The notes under the pieces are model-generated. The model did no database searches. It saw nothing but the letters and a program-made list of their open reading frames with translations, and was not told the origin of the DNA. From contig NZ_CP166919.1 of NCBI RefSeq assembly GCF_041379765.1, forward strand, positions 1,364,001 to 1,428,000: a stretch of DNA of 64,000 nucleotides, written 5' to 3'. The position numbers and the translations under genes are program-made. Position 1 is the first letter of the stretch; each line of letters begins with the position of its first letter. This document shows, in pieces, positions 33,568-41,135 of the stretch. The stretch is from Thalassotalea sp. Sam97 (GTDB lineage Bacteria > Pseudomonadota > Gammaproteobacteria > Enterobacterales > Alteromonadaceae).

Positions 33568-34365
33568 TTAGAAGCTGTCTTTCAAAGCGCGCATCATAGC
33601 AAAAACTTCCCAGTGTTTGTACGTTTTTTGTTCGTCCAGTTCTCGTTTGGCCTTTAAAACAGCCTGTTCAACAGGGTGTAAATGGGTTCTTAAAAAAGGG
33701 TTAATTTGTTTTTCTAAGCCAATGTTTGACGGGATCGTGCGCTCATTTTGAGCTCGTTTTTTTTCTACAATAGTAATGTAATCAGCAAGTTGTTGGTTAT
33801 CTGGCTCAAGTGTTTCAGCAAAGCGCAAATTCGCTAGTGTATACTCGTGAGCGCAGTAAACATGGGTCGACTCTGGTAATTGTGTTAATTTGTTTAAAGA
33901 TGTATAGAGCTGCTCAGCACTGCCTTCAAACAGTCTTCCGCAACCCCCAGAGAACAAGGTATCGCCACAGAATAACCAATCTTGGTTATAAAAACCAATG
34001 TGCCCTAAGGTGTGGCCGGGTAAATCAATAACGTTCAGTGTTAGTTGATTATCAAATAATTCGACCGTATCGCCTTCTCGTACTTGCACGTCGCTGTGCT
34101 GTGTTGCTTCTAACGATGGACCATAGACGCGTAATGAATGTTGTTGTTGATTGGTAAAATCTCGTAACTCACCGACGCCGCCGACATGATCGTTATGGTG
34201 ATGGGTCAGCAAAATCGATACTAATGTTAAGTGATTTTTCTCTATATATTCGATACATACGTTGGCATCACCCGGATCAACAAGAACGCAATGCTTGCTT
34301 GCACTCGAGGTAATACACCATATATAGTTATCGTTGAATGCATCAATGGCCTGGACCTGAAACAC
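33568..34365 (-). CDS. gloB: Hydroxyacylglutathione hydrolase (glyoxalase II)
   Basis: 265-residue metallo-beta-lactamase-fold enzyme hydrolysing S-D-lactoylglutathione to D-lactate and glutathione, the second step of methylglyoxal detoxification. The binuclear metal motif is H55-x-H57-x-D59-H60 (LLTHHHNDHVGG), then DLPGHTLGHIGF, FCGDTLFSGGCGR and YCAHEYT. The C-terminal HAGH domain ends TYKHWEVFAMMRALKD. The start is GTG 34365 with AGGAG five bases before; the frame continues to 34512 but the extension is unlike the family. It is divergent from a methyltransferase gene, as gloB/yafS is in E. coli. Confidence 0.94.
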   Translation of the reverse strand: MFQVQAIDAFNDNYIWCITSSASKHCVLVDPGDANVCIEYIEKNHLTLVSILLTHHHNDHVGGVGELRDFTNQQQHSLRVYGPSLEATQHSDVQVREGDTVELFDNQLTLNVIDLPGHTLGHIGFYNQDWLFCGDTLFSGGCGRLFEGSAEQLYTSLNKLTQLPESTHVYCAHEYTLANLRFAETLEPDNQQLADYITIVEKKRAQNERTIPSNIGLEKQINPFLRTHLHPVEQAVLKAKRELDEQKTYKHWEVFAMMRALKDSF

Positions 34366-34461
34366 AGCGTCTCCTATTGAAAATGGCTTTTTACAGCAGT
34401 ATACCGTGACTGAAACGACAACAAAAGTCGTAATAGCAACTCGTTTGATTATGGAAAGAAT

Positions 34462-35208
34462 ATGAAACCAGCACTGGCGTTTGCACAACTTAAGAAGCCA
34501 AAAACGTGGCAAGATATGTCATCTGGTTTGTTGATCAAAAAGCATATTGAGAAATCACTTGAACCATGGTGGCAACGCGCATTTGGCTATCACATGCTCA
34601 AACTGGGTCAACTTAGCAGTCAAATAGAGTCACAACAGGCAAAAATACCCCATCAAATCAACGTCTGTGAATCGCCATTAGTCGCCGATGTGGTTGCTGA
34701 AATAGATGATTTACCCTTTGTCCAGCAGAGTATCGATTTATGTCTATTAACATTGCAGCTTGAGTACGCGGTAGATCCTCATCATATTCTTCGTGAAGCC
34801 GATAGGGTATTAATTGCCAATGGTTATATGGTTATTGCTGGTATTAATCCTTGGTCGTTAGCTGGGGTGAATAAGCTCATACCTTATCGACGTCAGCAAT
34901 TGCCTTGGCAGGGGCGATTCTTTACGCCGATGCGTGTTAAAGATTGGCTAAATCTACTCGGTTATGAAATTGTCGATGATCAGCGGATTTTATTTTCAGG
35001 ACTGCATAACAAGCAGCGCGACGATCGTTGGTGGTTTAAAAAATTACAAACAATAGGTCAGTCATATTTGCCATTGTTTTGTTCTGTTTATGTTATTGTT
35101 GCTAAAAAGCGGGTTCAGCCTTTAACGCCTATTCGCCCTAAGTGGCAATTACGGCATAAGTTTCGTCCTATTAATGTCTCGACCATTGGCCAAAACCGCC
35201 ATATCTAA
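34462..35208 (+). CDS. Class I SAM-dependent methyltransferase-like protein (YafS type)
   Basis: 248-residue protein similar in shape and place to E. coli YafS, divergent from gloB. The methyltransferase-11 fold is recognisable from LPFVQQSIDLCLLTLQLEYAVDPHHILREADRVLIANGYMVIAGINPWSL (the motif II to post-motif III region). The classical glycine-rich motif I (DxGxGxG) is not evident, the segment being SPLVADVVAEID, so SAM binding is uncertain. It ends in a basic tail. No substrate can be proposed. Confidence 0.78.
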   Translation: MKPALAFAQLKKPKTWQDMSSGLLIKKHIEKSLEPWWQRAFGYHMLKLGQLSSQIESQQAKIPHQINVCESPLVADVVAEIDDLPFVQQSIDLCLLTLQLEYAVDPHHILREADRVLIANGYMVIAGINPWSLAGVNKLIPYRRQQLPWQGRFFTPMRVKDWLNLLGYEIVDDQRILFSGLHNKQRDDRWWFKKLQTIGQSYLPLFCSVYVIVAKKRVQPLTPIRPKWQLRHKFRPINVSTIGQNRHI

Positions 35209-35233
35209 TCGTAATAAACATCGTTAAGCTGTG

Positions 35234-36760
35234 ATGAATCAACAACAAACAAACAGATATTATTTAACCGTGGACTTTGGCAGTCAATCATTACGGGCAC
35301 AGGTGTTTAATGCTCAAGGTGACTGTTTAGCAAAAATCACGGTTGGCGACTTTGAGTATCAGCGATACCAAGGCGGTCAAGTGAATCAACACGTGAGCTG
35401 GTTTTATAAGACATTTGTCAGCGCAGTTAAACAGCTTGCGATGCAACTCACGCCGTTATCTTTGTCATTAACCGACATTGATAAAATGACCATTACTTGC
35501 ATGCGCAACACATTTATCGCGCTAGACGAACAAGGTAAGCCAGTTGATAAAGCCATTGTGTGGCAAGACAATAAAGATGCTCAGCGTGTGCCTAAGTTAA
35601 ATGTTTTTTACCGAACATTATTCACCATTGCGAACCTCTTTTATCCACTGAATAAAAGCATACGACAATTACAGCAACAGGCGGCGATTAATAAATTTTG
35701 TGAGCGAGTCAATGATGCACATCTTCGCATTGATAAAGTCTGTTTATTAGGTGGCTATCTTCATTATCAGCTTACCGATGACTTAGTAGACAGCAGCGCC
35801 AGTACCATCAGTCACTTACCGTTAAACTTTAAATCCGGCACTTGGCAACCGTTATGGCACTGGTATTATCAAGCGCTTGCCGTTAAGCCAAAGTGGTTAC
35901 CAAGACTTTGCCCAAGTGGCGCTGTGATTGGCCGCCCAACGATAGCCGCACAACAGCAAATCGGTTTATCGGCGGGGTGCGATGTTATAGCTGGTGGCGC
36001 GGATAAGGTAATGGAGATGTTGGGCAGTGGCTGCTATCGCTCAGGTGATGTTCATATTAGCTTGGGAAGTGCCGTGAGTGTCAGCGTGCTCACAGATAAA
36101 TTTATTGGTGCAAAACCTTTTTTTCCGGCGTTTCCCTTTGTTGTTAAAGGTTTATATTGTACCGAAATCATGCTCGACTATGGCATGCTGGTGATTTCCG
36201 ATTTTATCGCCAGCTATCGTGCACATTTAAAGCGCTTATGCTTAACCAGCAAATGGAATACCGCCGAACACGCGCTGACTGACGCCAGCGCCGGTAAATA
36301 TGAAATCAGCGACAGTGAATTGCTTAGCGATTTAGATAATAGACTGCTCTTGGGTAAGCTAGATGCGGGTTATCACTTTGATTTAACAGGTTATGCTAAA
36401 TCACGAAACTTTAACACAAACTTACAGCGAATCAATGGCTATAGCCAAGCAGACTTGCCGGTAAATGAGACGCAATATGTTTACCAATATAAAGCGATAC
36501 TTGATTCACTTGCGGAGCATATTGGTATCGCTCTAGAACGTTTAAAGCACAGGCTTAAGCTGAGTAATATAAATTTATATGTTAGCGGTGGTGGTGCTAA
36601 CAGCTGCTACTTATTAACCGCAATAGAGCAAACGGCTAAAGCAACTATCGCGGCTACCTGTAAAGATCAAGCCGGCTGTCGTGGTGCTGCGATATTTTTG
36701 GCATATCAAGATCATCAATACGCAAGCTTAGAACAAGCCATCAGAGCCTTTAAAAAGTAA
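35234..36760 (+). CDS. FGGY-family carbohydrate kinase
   Basis: 508-residue sugar kinase of the FGGY family (xylulokinase, glycerol kinase, ribulokinase relatives). The N-terminal phosphate-1 motif is LTVDFGSQSLRAQVF, the substrate-side DNKDAQRV and the catalytic aspartate in GGADKVMEMLGSG, then the C-terminal adenosine motif YVSGGGANSCYLL. A GTG at 35231 directly precedes ATG 35234; either could be used. The substrate is not predictable: no sugar transporter, isomerase or regulator is near. Its neighbours are a methyltransferase and Nif3-like gene. Confidence 0.85.
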   Translation: MNQQQTNRYYLTVDFGSQSLRAQVFNAQGDCLAKITVGDFEYQRYQGGQVNQHVSWFYKTFVSAVKQLAMQLTPLSLSLTDIDKMTITCMRNTFIALDEQGKPVDKAIVWQDNKDAQRVPKLNVFYRTLFTIANLFYPLNKSIRQLQQQAAINKFCERVNDAHLRIDKVCLLGGYLHYQLTDDLVDSSASTISHLPLNFKSGTWQPLWHWYYQALAVKPKWLPRLCPSGAVIGRPTIAAQQQIGLSAGCDVIAGGADKVMEMLGSGCYRSGDVHISLGSAVSVSVLTDKFIGAKPFFPAFPFVVKGLYCTEIMLDYGMLVISDFIASYRAHLKRLCLTSKWNTAEHALTDASAGKYEISDSELLSDLDNRLLLGKLDAGYHFDLTGYAKSRNFNTNLQRINGYSQADLPVNETQYVYQYKAILDSLAEHIGIALERLKHRLKLSNINLYVSGGGANSCYLLTAIEQTAKATIAATCKDQAGCRGAAIFLAYQDHQYASLEQAIRAFKK

Positions 36761-36820
36761 CAATGCGCTATGGCAAAAGTTATCTAGCGGATATCTAATC
36801 AGATTGCTACATATGCATGA

Positions 36821-36885
36821 AAATCAGTTAAGCCAAGTTTGTTAAACCAAATCAGCTGAGTTAAATCAGTCAAGCCAAATCAATT
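36821..36885 (+). repeat. Degenerate AAATCAGTYAAGCCAA repeats before the Nif3-like gene
   Basis: AAATCAGTTAAGCCAA (36821-36836) and AAATCAGTCAAGCCAA (36863-36878) match at 15 of 16 positions with a third AAATCAG between. A slippage-type repeat in a 210-base spacer. Confidence 0.55.
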
Positions 36886-36970
36886 AAGGTGACTGGTGAC
36901 AGCCCCAAGATTTTGGTATAACGGGGCGTAACTGTTACTGAGACGTTGAACGAGAGAAGTCCTTTTTATT

Positions 36971-37738
36971 ATGAAACGACAAGAGTTTATGCAATTGCTA
37001 AACAGCATTATGCAACCAGAGCGCATTAAAGACTACTGCCCTAATGGTTTGCAGGTACAAGGTAGTGACACGGTAACAAAAATTGTTACCGGGGTAACCG
37101 CCTCTAAAGAGCTTATCGATGCGGCAATAGCCCACCAAGCGGATACTATTATTGTTCATCATGGTTACTTTTGGAAAAACGAACCATATCCAATTACCGG
37201 TATGAAATACCGTCGTATTAAAGCCTTGATTGATCATAACATCAACTTAATCGCTTACCACTTACCCTTGGATATTCACGAGACTTTAGGTAATAACGTC
37301 CAACTTGCAAAGCTGCTGGATATTGTTGATGTGCAGCCACTTGACGATGGCAACCCACTATCAGTGAGTTTAAAAGGCCGTTATCGAGAGGCGATGCCGG
37401 CCGATAAAGTCGCCAATAAAATCAGTGCGCGGTTAAATAGACAATGTCTGCATATCGCACCGAGTGCTGCAGACAATGACCAACCGATCACTACATTGGC
37501 CTGGTGTACCGGAGGGGGCCAAGGGTTCATTGAGCAAGCAGCAGAGCAGGGGATTGATGCCTTTATTACAGGCGAAGTATCCGAGCAAACAACGCATATT
37601 GCCAGAGAAATGGGTATCCACTTTTTTGCAGCGGGTCATCATGCAACAGAGCGTTATGGTGTAAAAGCACTTGCTGATTATTTGCAACAACAATATCAGT
37701 TGGATGCCACGTTTATTGATATTGATAATCCAGTGTAA
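36971..37738 (+). CDS. ybgI: Nif3-like dinuclear metal-centre protein (YbgI family)
   Basis: 255 residues, Nif3/YbgI/DUF34 family (E. coli YbgI 247). These proteins form hexameric toroids with a dinuclear metal site; proposed roles include GTP cyclohydrolase-like or metal-handling functions, none settled. Metal ligands are visible: H63-H64 (IIVHHGYFWK), the aspartate/histidine in YHLPLDIHE, and H..E in AAGHHATERYG. The single-domain form without the PII-like insert is seen. It has no clear operon partner. Confidence 0.9.
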   Translation: MKRQEFMQLLNSIMQPERIKDYCPNGLQVQGSDTVTKIVTGVTASKELIDAAIAHQADTIIVHHGYFWKNEPYPITGMKYRRIKALIDHNINLIAYHLPLDIHETLGNNVQLAKLLDIVDVQPLDDGNPLSVSLKGRYREAMPADKVANKISARLNRQCLHIAPSAADNDQPITTLAWCTGGGQGFIEQAAEQGIDAFITGEVSEQTTHIAREMGIHFFAAGHHATERYGVKALADYLQQQYQLDATFIDIDNPV

Positions 37739-37903
37739 ATGCCCCGTGTGATAATTTATCTTATGTGCGAGGGCGCTTGGTGATACGCAAATGCCTTTGT
37801 TCTATTTAATCGAATAAACTATGTCAATTTAAGGTATTTAAATTCTACTGAGATTGCTTACAATGAGTTTTATAACCATTTAGCAAGTTATGTGACATTA
37901 AAA

Positions 37904-38443
37904 ATGAATAAGCAACAAACAAATCCTACCTATTCAACCCTTGCCAAAGTGCTGCATTGGCTCACCGCATTGACGGTTTTTGCCATGTTTGCTGTCGGTG
38001 TGTGGATGGTGGAGTTAGATTATTATTCAAGTTGGTATCGAACTGCACCAAATTATCACAAGAGCGTAGGTATTTTATTAGCGTTACTTGTTATGTTTCG
38101 TCTTGTTTATAAAACGTTAAAGCCGCGCGTGCAGGCGATACCTAGCCATAGCAAGCTTGTAAAAACGACCTCGCGACTGGTTCATTATCTATTGTACCTG
38201 CTGTTATTAATGTTATTTATTTCGGGTTACTTGATTTCAACTGCCGATGGTCGCGGTATTGAAGTGTTCAATTGGTTTATGGTGCCATCTCTAGGCGAGC
38301 TTGTGGCCAATCAAGAAGACATTGCCGGCGAGGTTCACGAGATTATTGCTTACAGCTTGATAGCGTTAGTGATATTGCATGCACTAGCCGCAATTAAGCA
38401 TCACGTTTTTGATAAAGACGAGACCTTAAAACGTATGCTGTAA
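37904..38443 (+). CDS. Cytochrome b561 family protein (YceJ type)
   Basis: 179-residue four-helix inner-membrane dihaem cytochrome b561-type protein. Helices at about 15-33 (VLHWLTALTVFAMFAVGVWM), 50-68, 88-108 and 148-170 carry histidines (LHW, YHKSVG, VHYLLY, HEIIAYSLIALVILHALAAIKHH) that can ligate two haems. It sits just before yceI, as in E. coli yceJ-yceI. It probably passes electrons between the quinone pool and a periplasmic partner. ATG 37904 is preferred over GTG 37892. Confidence 0.87.
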   Translation: MNKQQTNPTYSTLAKVLHWLTALTVFAMFAVGVWMVELDYYSSWYRTAPNYHKSVGILLALLVMFRLVYKTLKPRVQAIPSHSKLVKTTSRLVHYLLYLLLLMLFISGYLISTADGRGIEVFNWFMVPSLGELVANQEDIAGEVHEIIAYSLIALVILHALAAIKHHVFDKDETLKRML

Positions 38444-38500
38444 ACACATACTTGTTATTTACATTACTTATTATTTTACTGTTTGAATAGAGAGCATATT

Positions 38501-39061
38501 ATGAAAAAAACACTATTATCAGGACTTTTGTTAGGATCAATGGCTATGTTACCTGCGCATGCTGCAGATTATCAAATTGATTACCAGGGCGCGCATGCAT
38601 CAATTAACTTTAAAGTGAAGCACTTAGGCTATAGCTGGCTTACTGGTCGCTTTAACAAGTTCGATGGTCAATTTAGCTATGATGCCGATAACGTAGAGGC
38701 GAGTAAAATTACCGTCAATATCGATACTGCGAGTGTTGACTCTAACCACGCAGAGCGTGATAAGCATTTGCGTAACGATGATTTTCTTGATGTCGAAAAG
38801 TTCTCTACAGCAAGCTTTGTCAGCAAAAAAGTGATTGATAAAGGCGATAACAAACTTGATATTATTGGCGATTTAACCTTGCAAGGCATTACCAAAGAGT
38901 TAATTATTGAAGCAGAAAAAATTGGTGAAGGTGAAGACCCATGGGGCGGTTATCGCGCAGGCTTTGCCGGTACCACATCGATTGAAATGAAAGACTTTGG
39001 TTATAAAATGGACTTTGGTGAGATCATTTTCGATTTGCATATTGAAGGCATCCGTCAATAA
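38501..39061 (+). CDS. yceI: YceI-family periplasmic lipid-binding protein
   Basis: 186 residues with a clear signal peptide (MKKTLLSGLLLGSMAMLPAHA). The mature part is the lipocalin-like YceI fold (YQIDYQGAHASINFKVKHLGYSWLTGRFNKFDG...DIIGDLTLQGITKEL), known to bind polyisoprenoids such as ubiquinone-8 in homologues. The length matches E. coli YceI (191). ATG 38501 follows GAGAG; an upstream ATG at 38483 would add six residues. Co-transcribed with the cytochrome b561 gene 57 bases before, and ended by a terminator. Confidence 0.93.
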   Translation: MKKTLLSGLLLGSMAMLPAHAADYQIDYQGAHASINFKVKHLGYSWLTGRFNKFDGQFSYDADNVEASKITVNIDTASVDSNHAERDKHLRNDDFLDVEKFSTASFVSKKVIDKGDNKLDIIGDLTLQGITKELIIEAEKIGEGEDPWGGYRAGFAGTTSIEMKDFGYKMDFGEIIFDLHIEGIRQ

Positions 39062-39102
39062 GCCAATCTAAATTGTCTATTCCACACTGGACACTACACA
39101 CT

Positions 39103-39140
39103 CAAAAGGTCTAGCAGCTTATCTTGCTAGGCTTTTTATT
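39103..39140 (+). terminator. Terminator of yceJ-yceI
   Basis: AAAAGGTCTAGCA / TGCTAGGCTTTTT hairpin with one bulge and following T run. Confidence 0.8.
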
Positions 39141-39358
39141 ATGTCAAAATAGCCCAGCTTAGATCATGAGAACTCGTCTTTTATGACCGCATTGGCGTTA
39201 GTTTTTGATCTTGGTCTGTTTGACTTTGGTCTATTTATCAGTAGATTAGATTAAATGGTGAGGTGATAAACTTCTGTGTTAAATGAACGATGGTTACTCG
39301 GGTTGAGCCAGAGGGTTATTATCACTGTGGCTAGATAATAAATAGTGAGGTTTTCTCG

Positions 39359-39865
39359 ATGGTGCTTAATCGAGTTGTGATCGACAAGAAAATGATGAAG
39401 TTGACTTTGATCTTGTCACTTATGCTTGTTCTATCTGTATTACTTGTTGCTTATGAGAAGCTGTCCTACCTTACGATAATTATCACGCTTGTTTTATATG
39501 TCCTTGTGTTACTGGTTTTATTTAAAAAGGTGCAAAGACCATCTGCTGAAATAACAGAGGGAAAGTTATTTATTCATACTGGACTGTTAAACCAACAAGT
39601 TATCGATAAGTGTTTGCTAGAATCTGCGAGGTATGAAGTGGGTCATAAACAGCGAATTCAAGATCCATTAGCTCCGTCAGTGTTAGGTATGAAAGCAAGA
39701 AAATTCATTGATGCAGAAATGCATGTACTTACCGTTAAATTGAAAGGCTTTAATGAATGGAAAATTTATATTAAGGAAATAGATAATCACATTGATAATC
39801 TAAGACTATATAATTTTATTAACGCTAATTTTTATCGCCTAGCTCTAACAAAGAATATTCAATGA
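39359..39865 (+). CDS. Hypothetical membrane protein with PH-like domain
   Basis: 168 residues. Two adjacent transmembrane helices (about 14-33 and 36-55) are followed by a cytoplasmic domain (AEITEGKLFIHTGLLNQQ...MHVLTVKLKGFNEWKIYIKEID) that has the strand pattern of bacterial PH (YdbS-like) domains. Function unknown. ATG 39359 has GAGG eight bases upstream. It overlaps the next gene by ATGA, so both are translated together. Confidence 0.6.
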   Translation: MVLNRVVIDKKMMKLTLILSLMLVLSVLLVAYEKLSYLTIIITLVLYVLVLLVLFKKVQRPSAEITEGKLFIHTGLLNQQVIDKCLLESARYEVGHKQRIQDPLAPSVLGMKARKFIDAEMHVLTVKLKGFNEWKIYIKEIDNHIDNLRLYNFINANFYRLALTKNIQ

Positions 39866-40185
39866 TTTGGCTAGTCAATATACTTACCGTAATTGCTGCT
39901 GTTTATTATGCTATTAACTTGTCGTTAGAAAAAAGAGCTTTCCTTTATTCTATCGCGTTGATCATTTTTGGATTTTTTCTACACATACTTCAAGCATTTT
40001 TGAACAGCGCTAAAGGTGAATGTGATTTCGACTTTACTCACAACCTTTTGTTAACCATTGATAATTGTATCGATTATCAATCCGGTAGTATGATCATACC
40101 TCAAGCCATTATTTTAGCAGGCTTTGTCGTTATATTTGTTAGGTTAGCGTTGAAAGCTAATAAGCAAATAAATCAGAATCAATAA
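39862..40185 (+). CDS. Hypothetical three-helix membrane protein
   Basis: 107-residue protein with three hydrophobic helices (about 2-17, 25-47 and 78-96). A short extramembrane loop with two cysteines (GECDFDF and DNCIDYQ) lies between helix 2 and 3. It starts within the stop of the preceding gene (ATGA), indicating coupling with the PH-like membrane protein. No family recognised. Confidence 0.55.
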   Translation: MIWLVNILTVIAAVYYAINLSLEKRAFLYSIALIIFGFFLHILQAFLNSAKGECDFDFTHNLLLTIDNCIDYQSGSMIIPQAIILAGFVVIFVRLALKANKQINQNQ

Positions 40186-40386
40186 CCGTTATCGGCTTGC
40201 TTGTTATTCGACAGCATTAGCTCGTCAATCCAAAATCCATGTATATTAGAACTTGCTAGCAGGCACATATCGCCACGGTTACGTTAGTCGCAAATATAGC
40301 GTTCTCTATTATAAGTAATAAGGCAGTATTACTGAGTCGCCGGCATAATGAGTTGTGAGGTAGTGGACAGTAGCAACGGAGGAAAA

Positions 40387-40911
40387 ATGAGTATTCGAGT
40401 GATTCAAATCGTTGACTACGATCCCAGTTGGCAGACAAAGTTTGCAAGTGAGAAGCTATTGCTAGCACAAGCGATTGGATCTAATGCAATAAACATTGAA
40501 CATATTGGCAGCACATCAGTTATTGGTTTATCGGCAAAACCTGTTATTGATATTCTGATTGAAGTTTCAAGCTTAACAGAGCTCGATGGTGCTAACGAAA
40601 AACTTGAAGCACTCGGTTATAAAGTCAAAGGAGAAAATGGCATTTCTGGGCGTCGATATTTTCAAAAAGGGGGCAACCGGCGAAGTCATCACGTTCATGC
40701 ATTTCAATCAAATAACTTACACCTGATCAGGCATATAGCGTTTAGGGAATACCTAATAGCGAACCCTGAATTGGCTTCAAGGTATGGCACAATAAAAAAA
40801 CAAGCTGCGTCTCAGTGCAAAAACAATATAAATACGTATATGGCTCTAAAAAATGACTTTATCGAAAAGCATGAAAAATTAGCTGTTGAGTGGTTTAAAA
40901 ACGACCAATGA
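40387..40911 (+). CDS. GrpB family protein
   Basis: 174-residue protein of the GrpB/UPF0157 family, a nucleotidyltransferase-like fold also found fused to dephospho-CoA kinase. Diagnostic stretches are DYDPSWQTKFASEKLLL, IEHIGSTSVIGLSAKPVIDILIEV and HHVHAFQSNNLHLIRHIAFREYLIANPE. The start ATG 40387 is fixed by GGAGG four bases upstream; the frame opens at 40348. Biochemical function is not established. Confidence 0.9.
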   Translation: MSIRVIQIVDYDPSWQTKFASEKLLLAQAIGSNAINIEHIGSTSVIGLSAKPVIDILIEVSSLTELDGANEKLEALGYKVKGENGISGRRYFQKGGNRRSHHVHAFQSNNLHLIRHIAFREYLIANPELASRYGTIKKQAASQCKNNINTYMALKNDFIEKHEKLAVEWFKNDQ

Positions 40912-41004
40912 CTGATGGGTAGTTTTATAAATCATGCTAGGCAATACGCCTCCCTAGTAATATCGACAGTTAGTTAACGTTAATATAGAGCGTTTTACGC
41001 GCTA

Positions 41005-41068
41005 AGTATGGGCATTGAGTTTGCGCACTGGGTATGAGCACTGAATTTTGACACATAGTTTTGGCTGT
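41005..41068 (+). repeat. Degenerate repeat AGTATGGGCATTGAGTTT / GGTATGAGCACTGAATTT
   Basis: Two neighbouring copies of a roughly 26-base unit in the spacer between the GrpB-like and DUF885 genes, with a weaker third echo (CTGTGAGCTTTTGCC, CTGAGCTTGG). Confidence 0.4.
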
Positions 41069-41135
41069 GAGCTTTTGCCTCTGAGCTTGGTATAGAACTT
41101 TCGATTGAGCTGTTTAGTCGATTATTATCTTTCTG

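Noticed and set aside
34366..34512. Longer gloB start
   Set aside because: GTG 34365 has AGGAG at ideal spacing and gives the family N-terminus; the extension overlaps the divergent gene.
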